Positions 10,216 to 21,961 of a DNA stretch of 29,774 nucleotides are shown here, in pieces; position 1 is the first letter of the stretch; each line of letters opens with the position of its first letter. The DNA lies in the NCBI GenBank assembly GCA_001929475.1, contig LXFE01000118.1, positions 1-29,774 on the forward strand, written 5' to 3'. This DNA comes from Neolecta irregularis DAH-3. Taxonomy: Eukaryota; Ascomycota; Neolectomycetes; Neolectales; Neolectaceae. The notes under the pieces were generated by a model. It was given only the letters and a program-made list of their open reading frames with translations. It searched no databases and was not told where the DNA came from. The position numbers were made by a program, and so were the translations under genes.

Positions 10216-13200
10216 CTAATCCATGGAGGCAGAAATCCCTGAAGCTATTCCTTCTTGTCCCTTTTTGGAATGCTTTATTGACACCGCCTCTTTGGAGCGA
10301 AACATCGCATAAATCTTTGCGAGCACCTTTCTTGCAGCTAAAACCTGCTCCTTGGGCTCCTTGATGTCATTCAACTCGTTCTTAATTCGCTTCACAATGA
10401 AAGAATGGTTAAGAGCTGGACACTGGCGACTTCCAGTCCAATGAAAACCGGTGCAAATATTGCACTGTTCAGCTAATATTTCTCGTAAGGGACATTTTCC
10501 GGGAAAATGATCGCTTTTCCCGCAAGCAATACACTTCCGTTTTCCATTCGAGATAAACTTGGAGGGCTTCAGCAACACTGCCTGTTTATTTCTAAAGCTT
10601 TTAGCGTACCAGATATCCTCAAGGTGAAGTTCTGCATCAGGCATATTGGTTGCAGATATTTCCACCTTTGCTCCACCCGGTAACTTTGTCACAGAGGGAT
10701 CTGATACTTTAGCAACGTTGTATATTGCTGTACTCGAATCATGTACACTTGTTCGGATGTCTTTCCGTATCGATGGTACATCTGCGATCTCCTTAGCAAG
10801 GTCGTGGGGGTTGAACAGTTCTTCTAGATCTATATTGTCGCCGCTTTCCGACTCGCACTCAGCTGCTGAAACCAAAAAATCATCATCGTTGTGACTTTGT
10901 TTCCCTTTGTCTTTTTGTGGACTATCCTCGTAGTATGTTTTATAATCGATCTTGTAGTATCAGTGAATGTCCCTGCAAGAGCCTACCTTTGCATTTTTTC
11001 TTCGCCCTTTAGCAAATGCAGCCTCTTCGCGGTCCCTTTGCTTCTGAGCATCCTCCTCCCGCTTCTTCAATATACTATCCCATAGTGCCAAGTCAGGTTC
11101 GTTATCAGCATTTCCATCTTCACCTCGTTGTTCTTCCAGCTCGCCAGCATTTTCATTGGCCCAGATTCTAGCAAAGGCGAAGGAATTAGCGTTCTTTGGT
11201 TGCTGATGACTGGACACTTCCTCCAAGACGTTTCTATCGAGTAGACTGTCGATTGCAGCATCGTCATATTTTACGACAGTATCATCGTTTCCTTCAAACA
11301 AAGCCCTTGCGCCAAACTGCAATACATTCGCAATATCAAGAGACTCCGGTTCATCAACATCTAGTCTCTCAATGATCAGATGGTCCAGGACCAATTTTTT
11401 ATTCCCAATTCGAATGATCTTTTCTATTACTCAGTCGAATCACCATTAAAACAATATCACCTTCAACGGTACCCTTTGTAACTAGTTTTAATACCAAAAC
11501 CTTATTCATTTGACCGATCCGATGAGCTCTGGCGAGAGCCTGCATATCTATAGCCAGTTGATTTTAGAAGATACTAATAGCTATACCTTGGTGTGGATTG
11601 AAGTCTGGGTCATAGATAATAATTGTGTCTGCAGTCGCGAGGTTGATACCCACGCCACCAGCACGCGTGCTTAGTAAAAAAACGAAAAGAGTTGAATCTG
11701 GCCGATTGTATTCGTCAATGGCTTGCTGGCGATCGTCAGAAGAAGTTGAACCGTCAATCCTCGCAAACGGCATATCCAGAATATTTAGAAAGTCTTCTAG
11801 GATATCTAGCATGTTCAAAAATTGACTGAAAATTAGGACTCGATGACCCTTCTCTTTTAGCTTCGGGAGCAGGATATTGAGTAGTTCCAGTTTTCCCGAG
11901 GCGCCGATGAGATTCCTTCTTTCAAGGTCTTTGTCGCTAGTCTTTTCTTCAATCTCTTGAGAGTAAACATAGGGATGACATAAACATTTGCGTAATTGTA
12001 TCATGATATTGTTCAGGCTTCCTTTATGCTTAGTCTTTTCACCCGTACCGGAAGACATGATGGCTCTAATTAGGTCGGCGTTCTTTTCGAGAATCGATTT
12101 GTAGAGACGTTTTTGAACCGAGACCATACTGACAGGTACAATTACTTCCGATTTTGAAGGCAAGAAGGTCAAAACGTCTGCTTTTGTTCGACGAAGAAAA
12201 AAGGGTTTAAGGAGAACATGCAGTTCGGTTATTTGCTCTGCACTCAAAGGTTCATTCGAATTATATTTCGCTTCAAGACTTGAGGCATTGAGATCTGGTT
12301 TCAAGAATCTTAACCATCAGTTTCTGACATAGAACAGGGTATATACTGCAAAAGGTTTAAAAGTTCTCGAATATTGTTTTGAAGTGGAGTGCCTGTGAGA
12401 AGAAATTTTTGACCGACTTTTAAAGTCATTAAGTCACGATATAAATTAGAGCTATCGCATTTCAATCGTTGGCCCTCATCGACGATAAGTACTTCCCATG
12501 GAAAGGCTTTGAGTGTGGCGATCTCGCTCATAGCAGATTGATAACTGGTGATAATGACATGCGCTTTTAACCCTTTAGGTTGGGTTAATAACTCGTAGTT
12601 CTTCTAATCAGGTTAGTGGAATTTACGAAGGCGAGAGAACAATAAGCTTTTTCGTAGATTCCAAGCCCGTTAATGCAACCACGCGCATTGACGGGGCCCA
12701 TTTTTCGACTTCACGTTTCCAGTTTGGCACTGTTGAATTGGGTGCAACAACTAGAAACGGCCACGTCCTATGCTCATGGTACAAGGTCGCCAAGAGACTG
12801 ATAATCTGAATTGTCTTTCCTGATGGTATTTAGAAGCAATCCGGTGTTTTACTTATACCTAACCCCATCTCGTCCGCCAGAATTGCGGGGTGGTTTCGAG
12901 CCCATTGGTAATACAGCCAGCTATGGAATGTATCAGCATCGAAGAAATACAAAGACCCAGAGACTTACTTCATTCCTTCCATTTGATAATCCATCAGCTT
13001 ACCTCCTACAAGGTAAGCTTGCTGTTCCTTGAACTCTATGTCTTCGAATTTTCCTTTGGGTTTGGAAGCCTTTTGTCGGGGAAGCTCGACGTAACACCCC
13101 CGAGCCCATTCAAAATATGCTTTTTTATAATTCTCGTATCTTTCAGGCTGATCTCGTGACGGAGGCTTTTCCCAACAAACTAAAAAGTTTCAGCTCAAGA

Positions 13201-14893
13201 ACAGGGAGATATAATACCATCAACATACGGTCGTTCAAGCCACTTGACATAGACTCGTTCAACTTGATCGATCGACCTCTTTAATTCTTCTTCTCCGGAG
13301 AAACACATGACCGCACGGCTCTTAGCTTCCATAAATTCGACATCGAGACAGATTTCAATGTTGCACCATTCCTCTTTCACAACCTCGCTCTTCTCCTTGA
13401 TTATTCTCTGGTACTTATTGTCGAAATTGTCTTTCTTTCGAGGAGATATGCCTGCTAACCATGTCCCTCGGATCCACTCGGTCTTAATGAATGACACATC
13501 TTGGAACTTGACCAAATACCTATCAAATGCATTGCGACCAAGCACAGAATCAACTTTATGATCTAGATGCAATATGCAATCAGGACATTTCCACTGACTT
13601 AAGTTGTCAGGAGCGTGTGACCAACAAAGAGTTTGATAACAGAAGTAACAACGAAAGAAAACCTGCGAAACTGCATTGTCTCCGTTGAAAACCTGCACCT
13701 TGTCGCACTTTGTGCACACATTGATACTTTGATCGTTGCGTGCTTTCCCTATACATCGGAAACAGCGGAGTTGGTTGTCACTGTCATTCAATTTTATGAT
13801 CTGGTTTCGAGTTTGAGCGAGACAGGTTTCGTGTAAACATAAGGAACACGATTGGCAAGGAACGACATCCCCCGCTTTATCACACTTATCACAGTATCCG
13901 GAATGCCGAACCGAAAAATCATCTTGTGAATTTTGATCAAGTAGCCCAAATTGACCTACTTGTTTCTTTTTTGGATCTTGCCTTTTCGACGACTGAATGT
14001 GAGTTTGGCCGTTTGAGGAAGGTTCATTATCCGAATATAATTCTGTAGGCGTGCCTGAATGTGTATAACTAATGACCCTTGTATTCCTGGCACTTCTTCT
14101 CTCTGGTTCGTTCTTATGCTTTTTGTGCTTGGGCCGATCAGAGTCGCTATCGGTAGAAGATTCCTCAAGTACGTCATAACTCAAGCTCTGAAGGTTGGAA
14201 AGCCCTGAGGAACGAGTTTTCCTTGTCCCATTCCGCATTGCGAGAAGAGACCGCTTCTTAATGTTCTCAGGATGTATGACAATATTCGACTCAGGCAAAT
14301 CAATCTCTGGCGAGATTTCTTCGATCTGAGTGGTGTCAGTCTCAGAATCGCGGGATGATCTTGATCTAGATTCAGGGCTGCCGTTGTCTCCTTTCACTGC
14401 CTGTAATGTGTTTCGAGAACTTACCAAGGATTTGGGTTTGAAGAGTGCTCGGCTCTGCAAGTTCACAGGTTGCGGGGTACCACTGATCCCCCTCTCTGTG
14501 TTTACAGAATTCGACGGTACGATGAGATCCTCTCCCAGACCATCGCTGTCACTCTCAACCAACTGAGGTAGGTTTTCCTTTTGTGTACCCCAAATTTTAA
14601 TTGCTCGACAGGCATTTTCAAACTTATATAGCTGTGGTAGAGCAATCTATAAAATATTAGGAGTTGAATCCAATGGTTTGCTTATGTACGCGAAGCCTAT
14701 AATCTGCCTCTAGCTCAACCAAATATTCCTCGTTTTGGTATTCCCTGATAATTCGACGAACAATTGTTTCTCTGGGGTGAAAAGAGTACTGATCCAAGTC
14801 TTCTTGCAAAATTGTGTCAACAACGACTTGCGGGACCAGAGACGAAGATGGTGTTTCTTGTTCGGAGAGGAAAGATGAGAATGGCTCTTCCAT
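10216..14893 (-). CDS. MIT1: Mit1/CHD-type SNF2 chromatin remodelling ATPase
   Basis: Homologue of fission-yeast Mit1, the remodeller of the SHREC silencing complex; about 1,400 residues once introns are removed. In order it has an N-terminal chromo-like segment (EYLVELEADYRLR, 14647-14689 intron, ALPQLYKFENACRAI), a long serine/acidic linker, and two Cys-rich zinc fingers of PHD type (CDKCDKAGDVVPCQSC; CTKCDKVQVF...CYFCYQTLC). A chromodomain-like VYVKWLERPYVD follows, then the SNF2 ATPase: DEMGLGKTIQ (Walker A), VDEGQRLK (motif II), LLTGTPLQNN, LRRTKADVL, LIFSQFLNMLDILEDF, LSTRAGGVGINL and ARAHRIGQ. The C-terminus carries CIACGKSDHFPGKCP and CNICTGFHWTGSRQCP, the Mit1 C-terminal zinc-finger pattern. 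The intron at the P-loop splits GLG/KT. It is divergent from the JMJD4-like gene. Confidence 0.9.
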
Positions 14894-15255
14894 ATTATCA
14901 GACGAGCGGTATCAGGCGTGCAGTATTCTATTGCGCGACGAGACAGTTCCTCGAGACACCTTCTGATGGGATTCAAATGAACCGACTCCAGATGATCAGA
15001 AATCGTTTCTGTTCTGTTCCTTGTATTCTATCCCAATATGAATGTGTAAGGTTTGAGAATAACCAGTGGTTTCGCCCACCTGTTTAGTCTACATTGTAGC
15101 AGATAACGCTACCATAAAAGTAAAAACTTCTTCTTCTTCTTCAGTGGACGGCTTGAATTTAACAGATTTAAGGATATTTCCCATGTATAATCAGATTTAT
15201 TACATTGATGGTGATAACCTTTTGAGTAGACTAGAGATTGTTCGTCCGTCATACA
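14894..15255. promoter_or_regulatory. Divergent interval between MIT1 and the JMJD4-like gene
   Basis: 362 bp between two start codons on opposite strands, so both promoters should lie here. A run of TTC triplets (around 15127-15141) is the only simple repeat. No convincing coding frame or RNA gene was seen. Confidence 0.45.
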
Positions 15256-16717
15256 ATGCCCACCACGGTCATTGACAGACTCGTAAATCACCCCTCCTAT
15301 CGTCAGTTTTCCAGGGAATATATGTTCCCTCTAATCCCAGTCATTATTGGTCCAAACTCATCGAAAATTGGAATGCACCAAAGGACTGGGTGTCTGAAGG
15401 TGCTCCTAATGTTGAAATATTACAGAGTCTGTTAGGCACAACCCAAGTTCCCGTCAGAGAAACACTGTCAATCCGATATGTAAATCTATGACGTTCGCCG
15501 AATTTCTCAAAGAGAGAACTTTGAATTCGACATCCCGGCCTTATCTGAAAGATTTTCACGCTATCCGATGTGTCAAATCATCTTATATTCCTTATGAAAC
15601 GCCGGATATTTTTAAAGGTATGTGCGGCTATCTCTAATGCGATATGTTTTTCTCATTCTTTAGCCGACTGGTTGAATGACTTTTCTATGGCCCAAACTAA
15701 TGATGATTTTCAAGCATGCTTTTTTGGCGAGAAATCAGGAACTGACTTGATAGTTTCTATACTTAGGGGATGACGGGTTCGCCATTTCAATCGTTCGTCT
15801 TCCAACCCCTGTAGTACCTTTACGCCAATGCATCGTGACGTTTATCACAGTCACTCATTTTCCCCCAACTTGTGTGGGCGCAAGAAATGGATTTTTGTCC
15901 TACCCGAGTTCACATCTTATCTTTACGGCTACAATAAAAATACATTAATAACAGATCTCTTCAATGCAGACTCTTCTAATTATCCTTATATCGCACAAGC
16001 TCAAGAATCCGTCGTAGAAGTCTGCCAGACGATCTCTGTTCCCTCAGGATGGTAGTACTTCCATTTTCCTAAGTTCGCTTATTATTATAGGTATCACTCA
16101 GTCTCAAATCCTTCCGATACGGTTCCACTAAACCTCAACTGGATCAACGTCAGCTGCCTGGAATCGATGTTATCAATGGGCTGTAAGGGCAAATTTTGCA
16201 GCTTTGCATGCTCTAAGAGATCTTGTGGAATCAACAAATAATCTTCAATTTCTTGAATTATCGCAGAAATTAATGCGCGAAAATGATGGAGTGGACTGGA
16301 CCGACTTCTTCAAGCTTCTCTTATGGATATTGGAACAACTCTTGGGAATGAACGACATCAGGCTTCGGAAAATTTTCGTCCCGATTCCCAACTTTAATAC
16401 AAACTCATCGAAAAACTCACTCGTCACTTCATCCAGCAGCCGGAGTCCCGCTTTATTTGTCAAGATATGGAAGTTGATAATGGTGTTCTAGTAGCGTGCG
16501 ATACTCATAAGATCGCACTAGAAATATCAGAGCTCTGATTAAGGTGTAAGCAATTACTATCCAATCCCTCTATTTACAGATGTGCAGGACTCAACTTTTT
16601 ATACAAAGAACATTTTGGGAAGCAATACATAAAGTCTCTATGACCGAGACTGGGATCCAAAAACTGGATCATCCAAGGCTTCTTTCATCAGCCATGCCTG
16701 AAATCGTATGGAACTGA
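15256..16717 (+). CDS. JMJD4-like JmjC hydroxylase, frame apparently broken
   Basis: Resembles JMJD4, the Fe(II)/2-oxoglutarate lysyl hydroxylase that modifies release factor eRF1. Visible blocks are HPSYRQFSREYMFPLIPVII, KLIENWNAPKDWVSEGAPN, SMTFAEFLKERT, the JmjC core FTPMHRDVYHSHSFSPNLCG with the HxD iron ligands followed by RKKW, then VPSGWYHSVSN with the distal His, and NLNWIN. Clear introns include one starting GTATGTGCGG near 15619 and one starting GTAGTACTTCC near 16053. However, adjacent blocks sit in different frames at three places (near 15355, 15465 and 16170) with no normal-length intron able to join them. The region between the GEKSG segment and FTPMHRD is also unresolved. The last exon ends VWN-stop. 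Either this is a decaying copy or the assembly has small indels. Confidence 0.6.
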
Positions 16718-16720
16718 CGG

Positions 16721-18523
16721 TCAGCACGAATCACTGGGAGTAAAGACTGACTTATCTCCCGCATTATCCACATTCACGACGTCATCATAATCAAACGGGT
16801 CAAAATCGTATTTTATTCGATCTCTAGCTCTCTCATCATGTAGCTCTCCGCATAATGTACGCGAACGAAGGTACATGGGGCATTCTACTAAAGTGCGATT
16901 AGAACGACCAGTTCTTCGCGATATCGGCAATCGAGTAATTTGAAATCGATTTAATCTAGTTTTGAAAGAAAATGCATTTGATAGTAACGAATTAGACAAA
17001 GGCAGATCTTGAGAGGTGCTCGATAGAACCTCCTGAGGTTCTACAGGTATGAACGAAACGTCTCGAGTAAAATTCGATGGTATTCTAGCTACCGTAACGA
17101 CAGGTGAAATCTGGGGTTTCAGTGGGTTAGCGTCAGTGATTTTACCTCTGATAAATCGGACCATCCTGCCTGCAAAGCTTTCTCTACACCGAGCGCTTCA
17201 CTTACTGCTAACTCGGTTTCTCGAACTTTGTTAGCTCTGACGTCTTCGAGCCTAATGAGTGGTTCTTCGGGTCGAAGAGATCCGTGACGAAGTACAGCAT
17301 GTCGAACGAGCGGAATAGCACCAACCTCTGACTGTATACGCGGTTTTTTGATCTAGACGTTGAAAACAGCATCGGGGCTTTTTGATACCTTATGAGAAAC
17401 GAGGTCTTCATCTTCGCCTTGAATTCCAAGTTTTCGCTTCACGTCTTTGACTGTACATCGCTGGTTGAAAATAAGATGATCCATGACCAGGCTATCTTTC
17501 CTCATCTTCTCGCGATCACGAACCATAGCTATCAAATCACGAGCTTCTATCATTTCTGCTCTCAGTTTCCGCAGCTTTTCTGAGCTTTGGGCATCCGTGC
17601 GACGAGTTTTCCGAACCTGACGAATTTCCCGACGCCGAAAGCATACGTATGGGTCCCCCTCGTCTTTTTCATTTTCCTCAAACTATCGTTAGGCGAATCT
17701 CTGAAGCTGGCTTTTCACTCTTAGCACAGGCATCAAGGGCTTTCCAGCATTCTCAAGTCTTCTGCGCCTCCAATGGCCGTATATAGATTTTGCGGATGAG
17801 CGATACTTAGAAAGCTCACAACGTTCAAGGCTCTTTTCGAGTTCTTCAAATGACGATACATTCGTCGGATCCTATCACTTTAGGGTTTCATTCATAAGAC
17901 AATGGTACCAGCGACAGGAAGGGCTGGTTTTCATTCGTAATTTGCTCAAAAAATTGCATTACAAGCTCAAAAACGTCTTCCGAAATATCCGTTTCTTTGG
18001 AGCGCTTCGAAATCATTTTACGAAGGAATGCTTCATCCTGCTCATCCATGCAATATGGACATCCCTCATAATCTTCGACTGTGGCAGAGGAGCGTATATA
18101 TGAAGTTGGCTGGGAGAAGCTTTTGGCATAATGGACATCATAATCCTTAACTTTCTTAGAAGCATCCGGCGTAGGGATGTATAAGTGCTCGGGCTTGGGT
18201 CCAGTAGCGACTGCCTGTGAAGCGAGAGCAGCCTGGAGATGGTGTTCCTGCAAAGATTAGTGTGCTGCATGCAGGGTGGACTCGTCTATGCGACAAACTC
18301 ACCACCAAAAAACCCGCAGGTGGTGATGTTTTGGTGGCAAAGCAGGGGGATGACTCACCACTTCTTCGTCCTTATCAACCCCCGTTTCAATCTGTGTAGC
18401 GCTCCGCTGAAAGGCAGAATCCTCATCAATGTCCGGGATATCTGGGCCGCGGATGATTGTGAGATACTGCTTAATGGAGATTTTCCGGTTGCGGATGCGT
18501 GCGGACCCGCCCTTTGTGGCCAT
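16721..18523 (-). CDS. EPL1: Enhancer of polycomb-like protein (NuA4 subunit)
   Basis: Epl1 is the scaffold of the NuA4/Piccolo histone acetyltransferase, holding Esa1 and Yng2. The start ATG gives MATKGGSARIRNRKISIKQY. Exon 1 (18359-18523) is followed by a 111-nt intron (18248-18358, GTGAGT...TTTGCAG), longer than most here. EPcA-domain blocks are PDIPDIDEDSAF, TGVDKDEEVEHHLQAAL, YIPTPDASKKVKDYD, VEDYEGCPYCMDEQDEAF and NENQPFLSL. A second block, DEGDPYVCFRRREIRQVRK followed by RRTDAQSSEKLRKLR, then DHLIFNQRCTVKDVKRKLG, is diagnostic of Epl1. The C-terminal part is variable and ends in an acidic DRIKYDFDPFDYDDVVNVD segment. Its stop lies 3 bp from that of the convergent JMJD4-like gene. Confidence 0.9.
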
Positions 18524-19082
18524 CTTTCCATGCAACAGAGAAAACAGGTCTCGGTAAGGGCGGGTCTCAGAATTTGCGGAGAGCCAGACAGCAAGGCGTG
18601 GTCAGAGAAAGCAGATTCAGGGATAGCGCCAATAAGGGGGGCGTGAGGGGTGCAAATTTTCACTCAGCCTGTTTTGGGTGGAGAGTTTGGGCGACGCGAA
18701 GGATCGCCACCTCCATTCTTGCGACAACCACCTCTGTTTCCCAGAGCTAGTATGCTGTTTGTAGGGTCTTTGCCGGCCGATAGAGTAGACAGTTTCTTCA
18801 TTGCACCAGCGAGTAGCAGTATGAAATGCATGAGGACAATAGATATCGCACTATCCATTTGAGACATGACGTCAATGTCCACCGTGTTAGGTTGCCTTCA
18901 GGATGTCAGTCATACCAGGAACACACCTGTATGCTCAGCGAACCAGATAGGGTTTTAGAGCTATGGGTACTCTGAGTCGGGTCTAATCTTCCGTGAGAAA
19001 CTGAAACACGATTGATAAACACGTAGCCCTGGTGTACTTGGAACGAACACCACCAGATTCTCAATTGACCTAATTTTCCACT
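18524..19082. promoter_or_regulatory. Divergent interval between EPL1 and CNB1
   Basis: 559 bp without a supported gene. It carries a GC-rich half next to EPL1 and a CRE palindrome nearer to CNB1. Short frames exist on both strands, but none has conserved character or splice support. Confidence 0.45.
18867..18874. promoter_or_regulatory. CRE/ATF-type palindrome
   Basis: TGACGTCA, the full cAMP-response element bound by Atf1/CREB-type bZIP factors, 208 bp upstream of the CNB1 start codon and also upstream of EPL1. An 8-bp match can occur by chance. Confidence 0.35.
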
Positions 19083-19739
19083 ATGGGCCAGGGCAACTCC
19101 CAAATCTTGGACTTGGTGTCCCAATCGCATTGTTCTATTCAGCCGTTCGGGGGTTTTCTGATTATCCAGTCTCGGCTGCAGAAGTCGATCGATTGCGTAA
19201 ACGTTTTATGAAGTTGGACAGGGACGGCTCAGGCTCAATCGACCGCGACGAGTTTTTATCTATTCCTCAGATTGCCAGTAATCCTCTTGCTACTCGCTTG
19301 ATTTCAATTCTGGATGAGGATGGCGGCGGTGATGTCGATTTCAAAGAATTTATCACCGCTCTAAGTGCTTTCTCTAGCAAAGGGAATAAGGACGAGAAGT
19401 TACGATGTATAAGGCATCTTCCAAGGGGATTCTGAGTTTAGTTGCCTTTAAAGTTTATGACATGGATCGAGATGGTTATATCTCAAATGGGGAATTATTC
19501 ATCGTGTTAAAGATGATGGTTGGGAATAATCTGAAAGATCAACAGTTACAACAGGTACATTCGCTAGTACCATTAATAGCCTCTAAACCAATTGTAGATT
19601 GTTGATAAGGTAGCTTGTCCAAAATGGTTCCGGATGGAAGCTTACATTCATATTGCAGACAATCATGGAAGCTGATAAGGACAGAGACGGAAAGATATGT
19701 TTCGAAGAATTTAAGGAAATGGTTCAAACTACTGTATAG
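19083..19739 (+). CDS. CNB1: Calcineurin regulatory subunit B
   Basis: EF-hand Ca2+ sensor that binds and activates the calcineurin phosphatase catalytic subunit. Five exons give 163 codons (introns 19132-19169, 19407-19441, 19555-19597, 19610-19658). It starts MGQGNSQ, with Gly2 placed for N-myristoylation. Four EF-hand loops are seen: [36 protein letters not shown] and [12 protein letters not shown]. The [18 protein letters not shown] stretch is typical of the family. The codons for IVDK, between EF-hands 3 and 4, are carried by a 12-nt exon. The length is close to the usual 170-175 residues, and the C-terminus ([11 protein letters not shown]) matches known proteins. It is divergent from EPL1. 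Confidence 0.93.
19598..19609 (+). other. 12-nt micro-exon of CNB1
   Basis: ATTGTTGATAAG (Ile-Val-Asp-Lys) lies between acceptor TTGTAG and donor GTAGCT. The family sequence [14 protein letters not shown] requires these four residues, and the flanking introns are 43 and 49 nt. Confidence 0.85.
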
Positions 19740-19908
19740 CTCCTTCCTTTTGACTAGGTTTATCATTATTAGGACATTGCCATGAGTATGACACTAGATC
19801 AGTTCTAGTACGAGAAACCATTGGAATATAGATGATATTATATGGTATGATAAATGAATAAATAAATAATGATCCAACAGTAATCCACGATACCCCTCCT
19901 GCTTGCTG

Positions 19909-20895
19909 TCATCGTCCTGAAGAACCCTCCTTTTGGAAATTCGGTGATCCCGCTGAATGGTGTTCCAGTTCTTCCACCTGTGCAATTTGCAGTTGTTTTC
20001 GAGCCTCTAGTACCTCTATCAGACCTGTTTTAGTTGGCATATGCGATACGTATGGTTTTTGATACCATTAATAAGTTTTTCTTCATGAAATCCCAATTCA
20101 TAGTCCACCAGTCCTTTAGGCTCAAGGGTGTCTTTCATTTTGAGCGTGTGAGACCTTTCTGGGTGACAAACCTGCCCATCTTACAATCTCTCTTCCTATG
20201 AGCTCAAGATGCACCTGACTCAACATCTGTTCTGGTGACGAGGATCCAGCAGTAATATTCGTGACTTCGCATCGAAATAAATATAGCCAACTGGAAGATT
20301 TCAGTTTTTGGTTCAGTCTAAAGAGTATTGATATACCCATTATTGAGATCCCTCCAGAAAGCGCAACGATCTTGAAACAAGGTGGGGTCATCAGTTGTTA
20401 GGCCTTTGGTTCGAGTTAGTAGGCATTCTTGCAACTCTATATACCTAAATCACTCACACTTTGAACGATCCAGTTCGTTAAAGCCCATAGAGTTCGAGAA
20501 GCATCAAGGGTACTTCCTGCCCCGATCTGGCGAACCGAATCTTTGAGCATCATATCGAACCGATTGAAAGCTCGCTCAAGGTAAACATCAGGAGAATGGT
20601 CTAGCATCTGTTGGTTTCCGTATTGCGTATCGTAACCGGTTACTCCGTACGAATCTGGAATTTCTGAACCTAACGACTTGACAGGGCGATTTAGAGATTG
20701 TAAAGGTGATCCAATCTGTTGCTGCGTCACCGGTATAAATTGCCGAGAATCCTGCGTTTGTTGTGGCATATACTGTGGCTGAGAACCGAACGAATCGGAT
20801 GGGTTCTGATAAGACATGAGATCTTCTGGACTTTGGTTATAGAGTGCGTTGGAAGCACCAAGGTCATGCTGCACCCTGGCGGTAGGGTTTGTCAT
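19909..20895 (-). CDS. Uncharacterised conserved-looking fungal protein
   Basis: A five-exon model, in frame at 272 codons; introns are about 40-46 nt (GTATAT, GTATAT, GTTTGT and GTATCA donors). The first ~100 residues are Gln/Ser-rich and probably disordered (PQYMPQQTQDSRQF, IPVTQQQIGSPLQSL). From about residue 105 a helical domain begins (YLERAFNRFDMMLKDSVRQ, TLDASRTLWALTNWIVQ, SVSDLGLTTDDPTLFQDR). It continues with HLELIGREIVRWADTLEP, GLVDYELGFHEEKLI and IEVLEARKQLQIAQVEEL. I recall unnamed fungal proteins with a similar helical pattern, but no function. The last exon ends in a Ser/Gly-rich tail. Confidence 0.65.
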
Positions 20896-21961
20896 CCCTC
20901 TTTAGGCAAATAAAAGAGCACGAACTCGAGCTTACTCGTTCGTTCGAAGGTGTTTTGAACCCACCGATATTCCAGAGGCTGCGAGAAGCCCTATTTAAAT
21001 GCCAGATTGATGAACACGTTGTGCAACAGGATTCCTGTGACCAGACCTTGTAGTCTGCCCTGATATTTCGAAAACTTCAATCTTGAAATGTTGAGACTAG
21101 AGAAGAGAGACGTATTAAAGTCGTGCAATTTAGATGAGTTATAACGAAACGAGGGAGTGGAGCTGGAAGAGGTAGAAGAAGTAAAATGCCATTATCTTTA
21201 GAGATAACCCTGTCCACTAGTCAAACTTGAAAGTCGAGTTGGCCGTTTTGAAGTGTAGTGAACTTAACATCCTACTATCAATTCTGTTGAAAGATACCCA
21301 TGATTGCTAGGCAAATATTTTCACTGCTGGTGGAGTTTCATAGAAGATAGGAAATTCATATCCATTTTCTGCTTCAGTATATCGTATTGGCAAAGTCACC
21401 TTCTTGCCACATACCCGTAACGATCGTCCACTCAATAGAACACATTCAAATCTACTCGAAATCAAATATTTTTATTTCGAATATTTATCCTAAAATCATT
21501 GTCATTGGTTTCCTTCAGATTCATGCGCCTTTAATTTATTTCATCCTCGGCATATCACGGAAGAGGTTCATCGTTTGATTATCTTCCAGAGTATTCTTGA
21601 TAATCGGGAGTATGCGGAGCGCTTGGGGAAGTCACTAGATAGACTCCAGGGGTGGATATTCCGTGTTCTTTCTTTTATAATTTTTACTTATTACCCTGGC
21701 GGGTATCGATTCTCTGTAGTCTCGATAGTTAATTAGGCAGGTTTGTCTCGTTTTTAGTATCAGACAATTAGATAACTCCAACTTTTCTTATTATTACGAA
21801 TATCCCGAGAGAAGTAAATAGCACTGCTGTTTTTGCTGTGATAAACAAGCAGTTCACTTGGCCTCGATATGAACATAGATGAAGTGGTTATACTTAACAA
21901 ATTATACAAATTTTTATCTTGATCAGCAGGATCAATTCACTAGAGTGGGGAAACCAGGGTA
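20896..21961. other. Gene-free interval of about 1.07 kb
   Basis: AT-rich sequence between the start of the 19909-20895 gene and the stop of the 21962-23327 gene. No frame with coding character and no tRNA-like fold was found. A short inverted repeat, TTGATC-AGCAG-GATCAA (21919-21935), lies just past the stop of the right-hand gene and may fall in its 3' UTR. The interval is unusually large for this compact region. Confidence 0.45.

Noticed and set aside
16184-16202. 19-nt GTAAGG...TTTGCAG stretch in the JMJD4-like gene as an intron
   Set aside because: It would restore the frame and has good-looking ends, but it is far below the minimum size of known fungal introns; an indel is simpler.
18536-19082. 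Several 70-135 codon frames between EPL1 and CNB1
   Set aside because: They overlap one another on both strands and with EPL1 exon 1, and show no conserved motif; probably chance frames in the GC-richer half.
21387-21578. 63-codon frame in the 1-kb gene-free interval
   Set aside because: Low-complexity, Ile-rich translation with no start context, splice sites or family resemblance.
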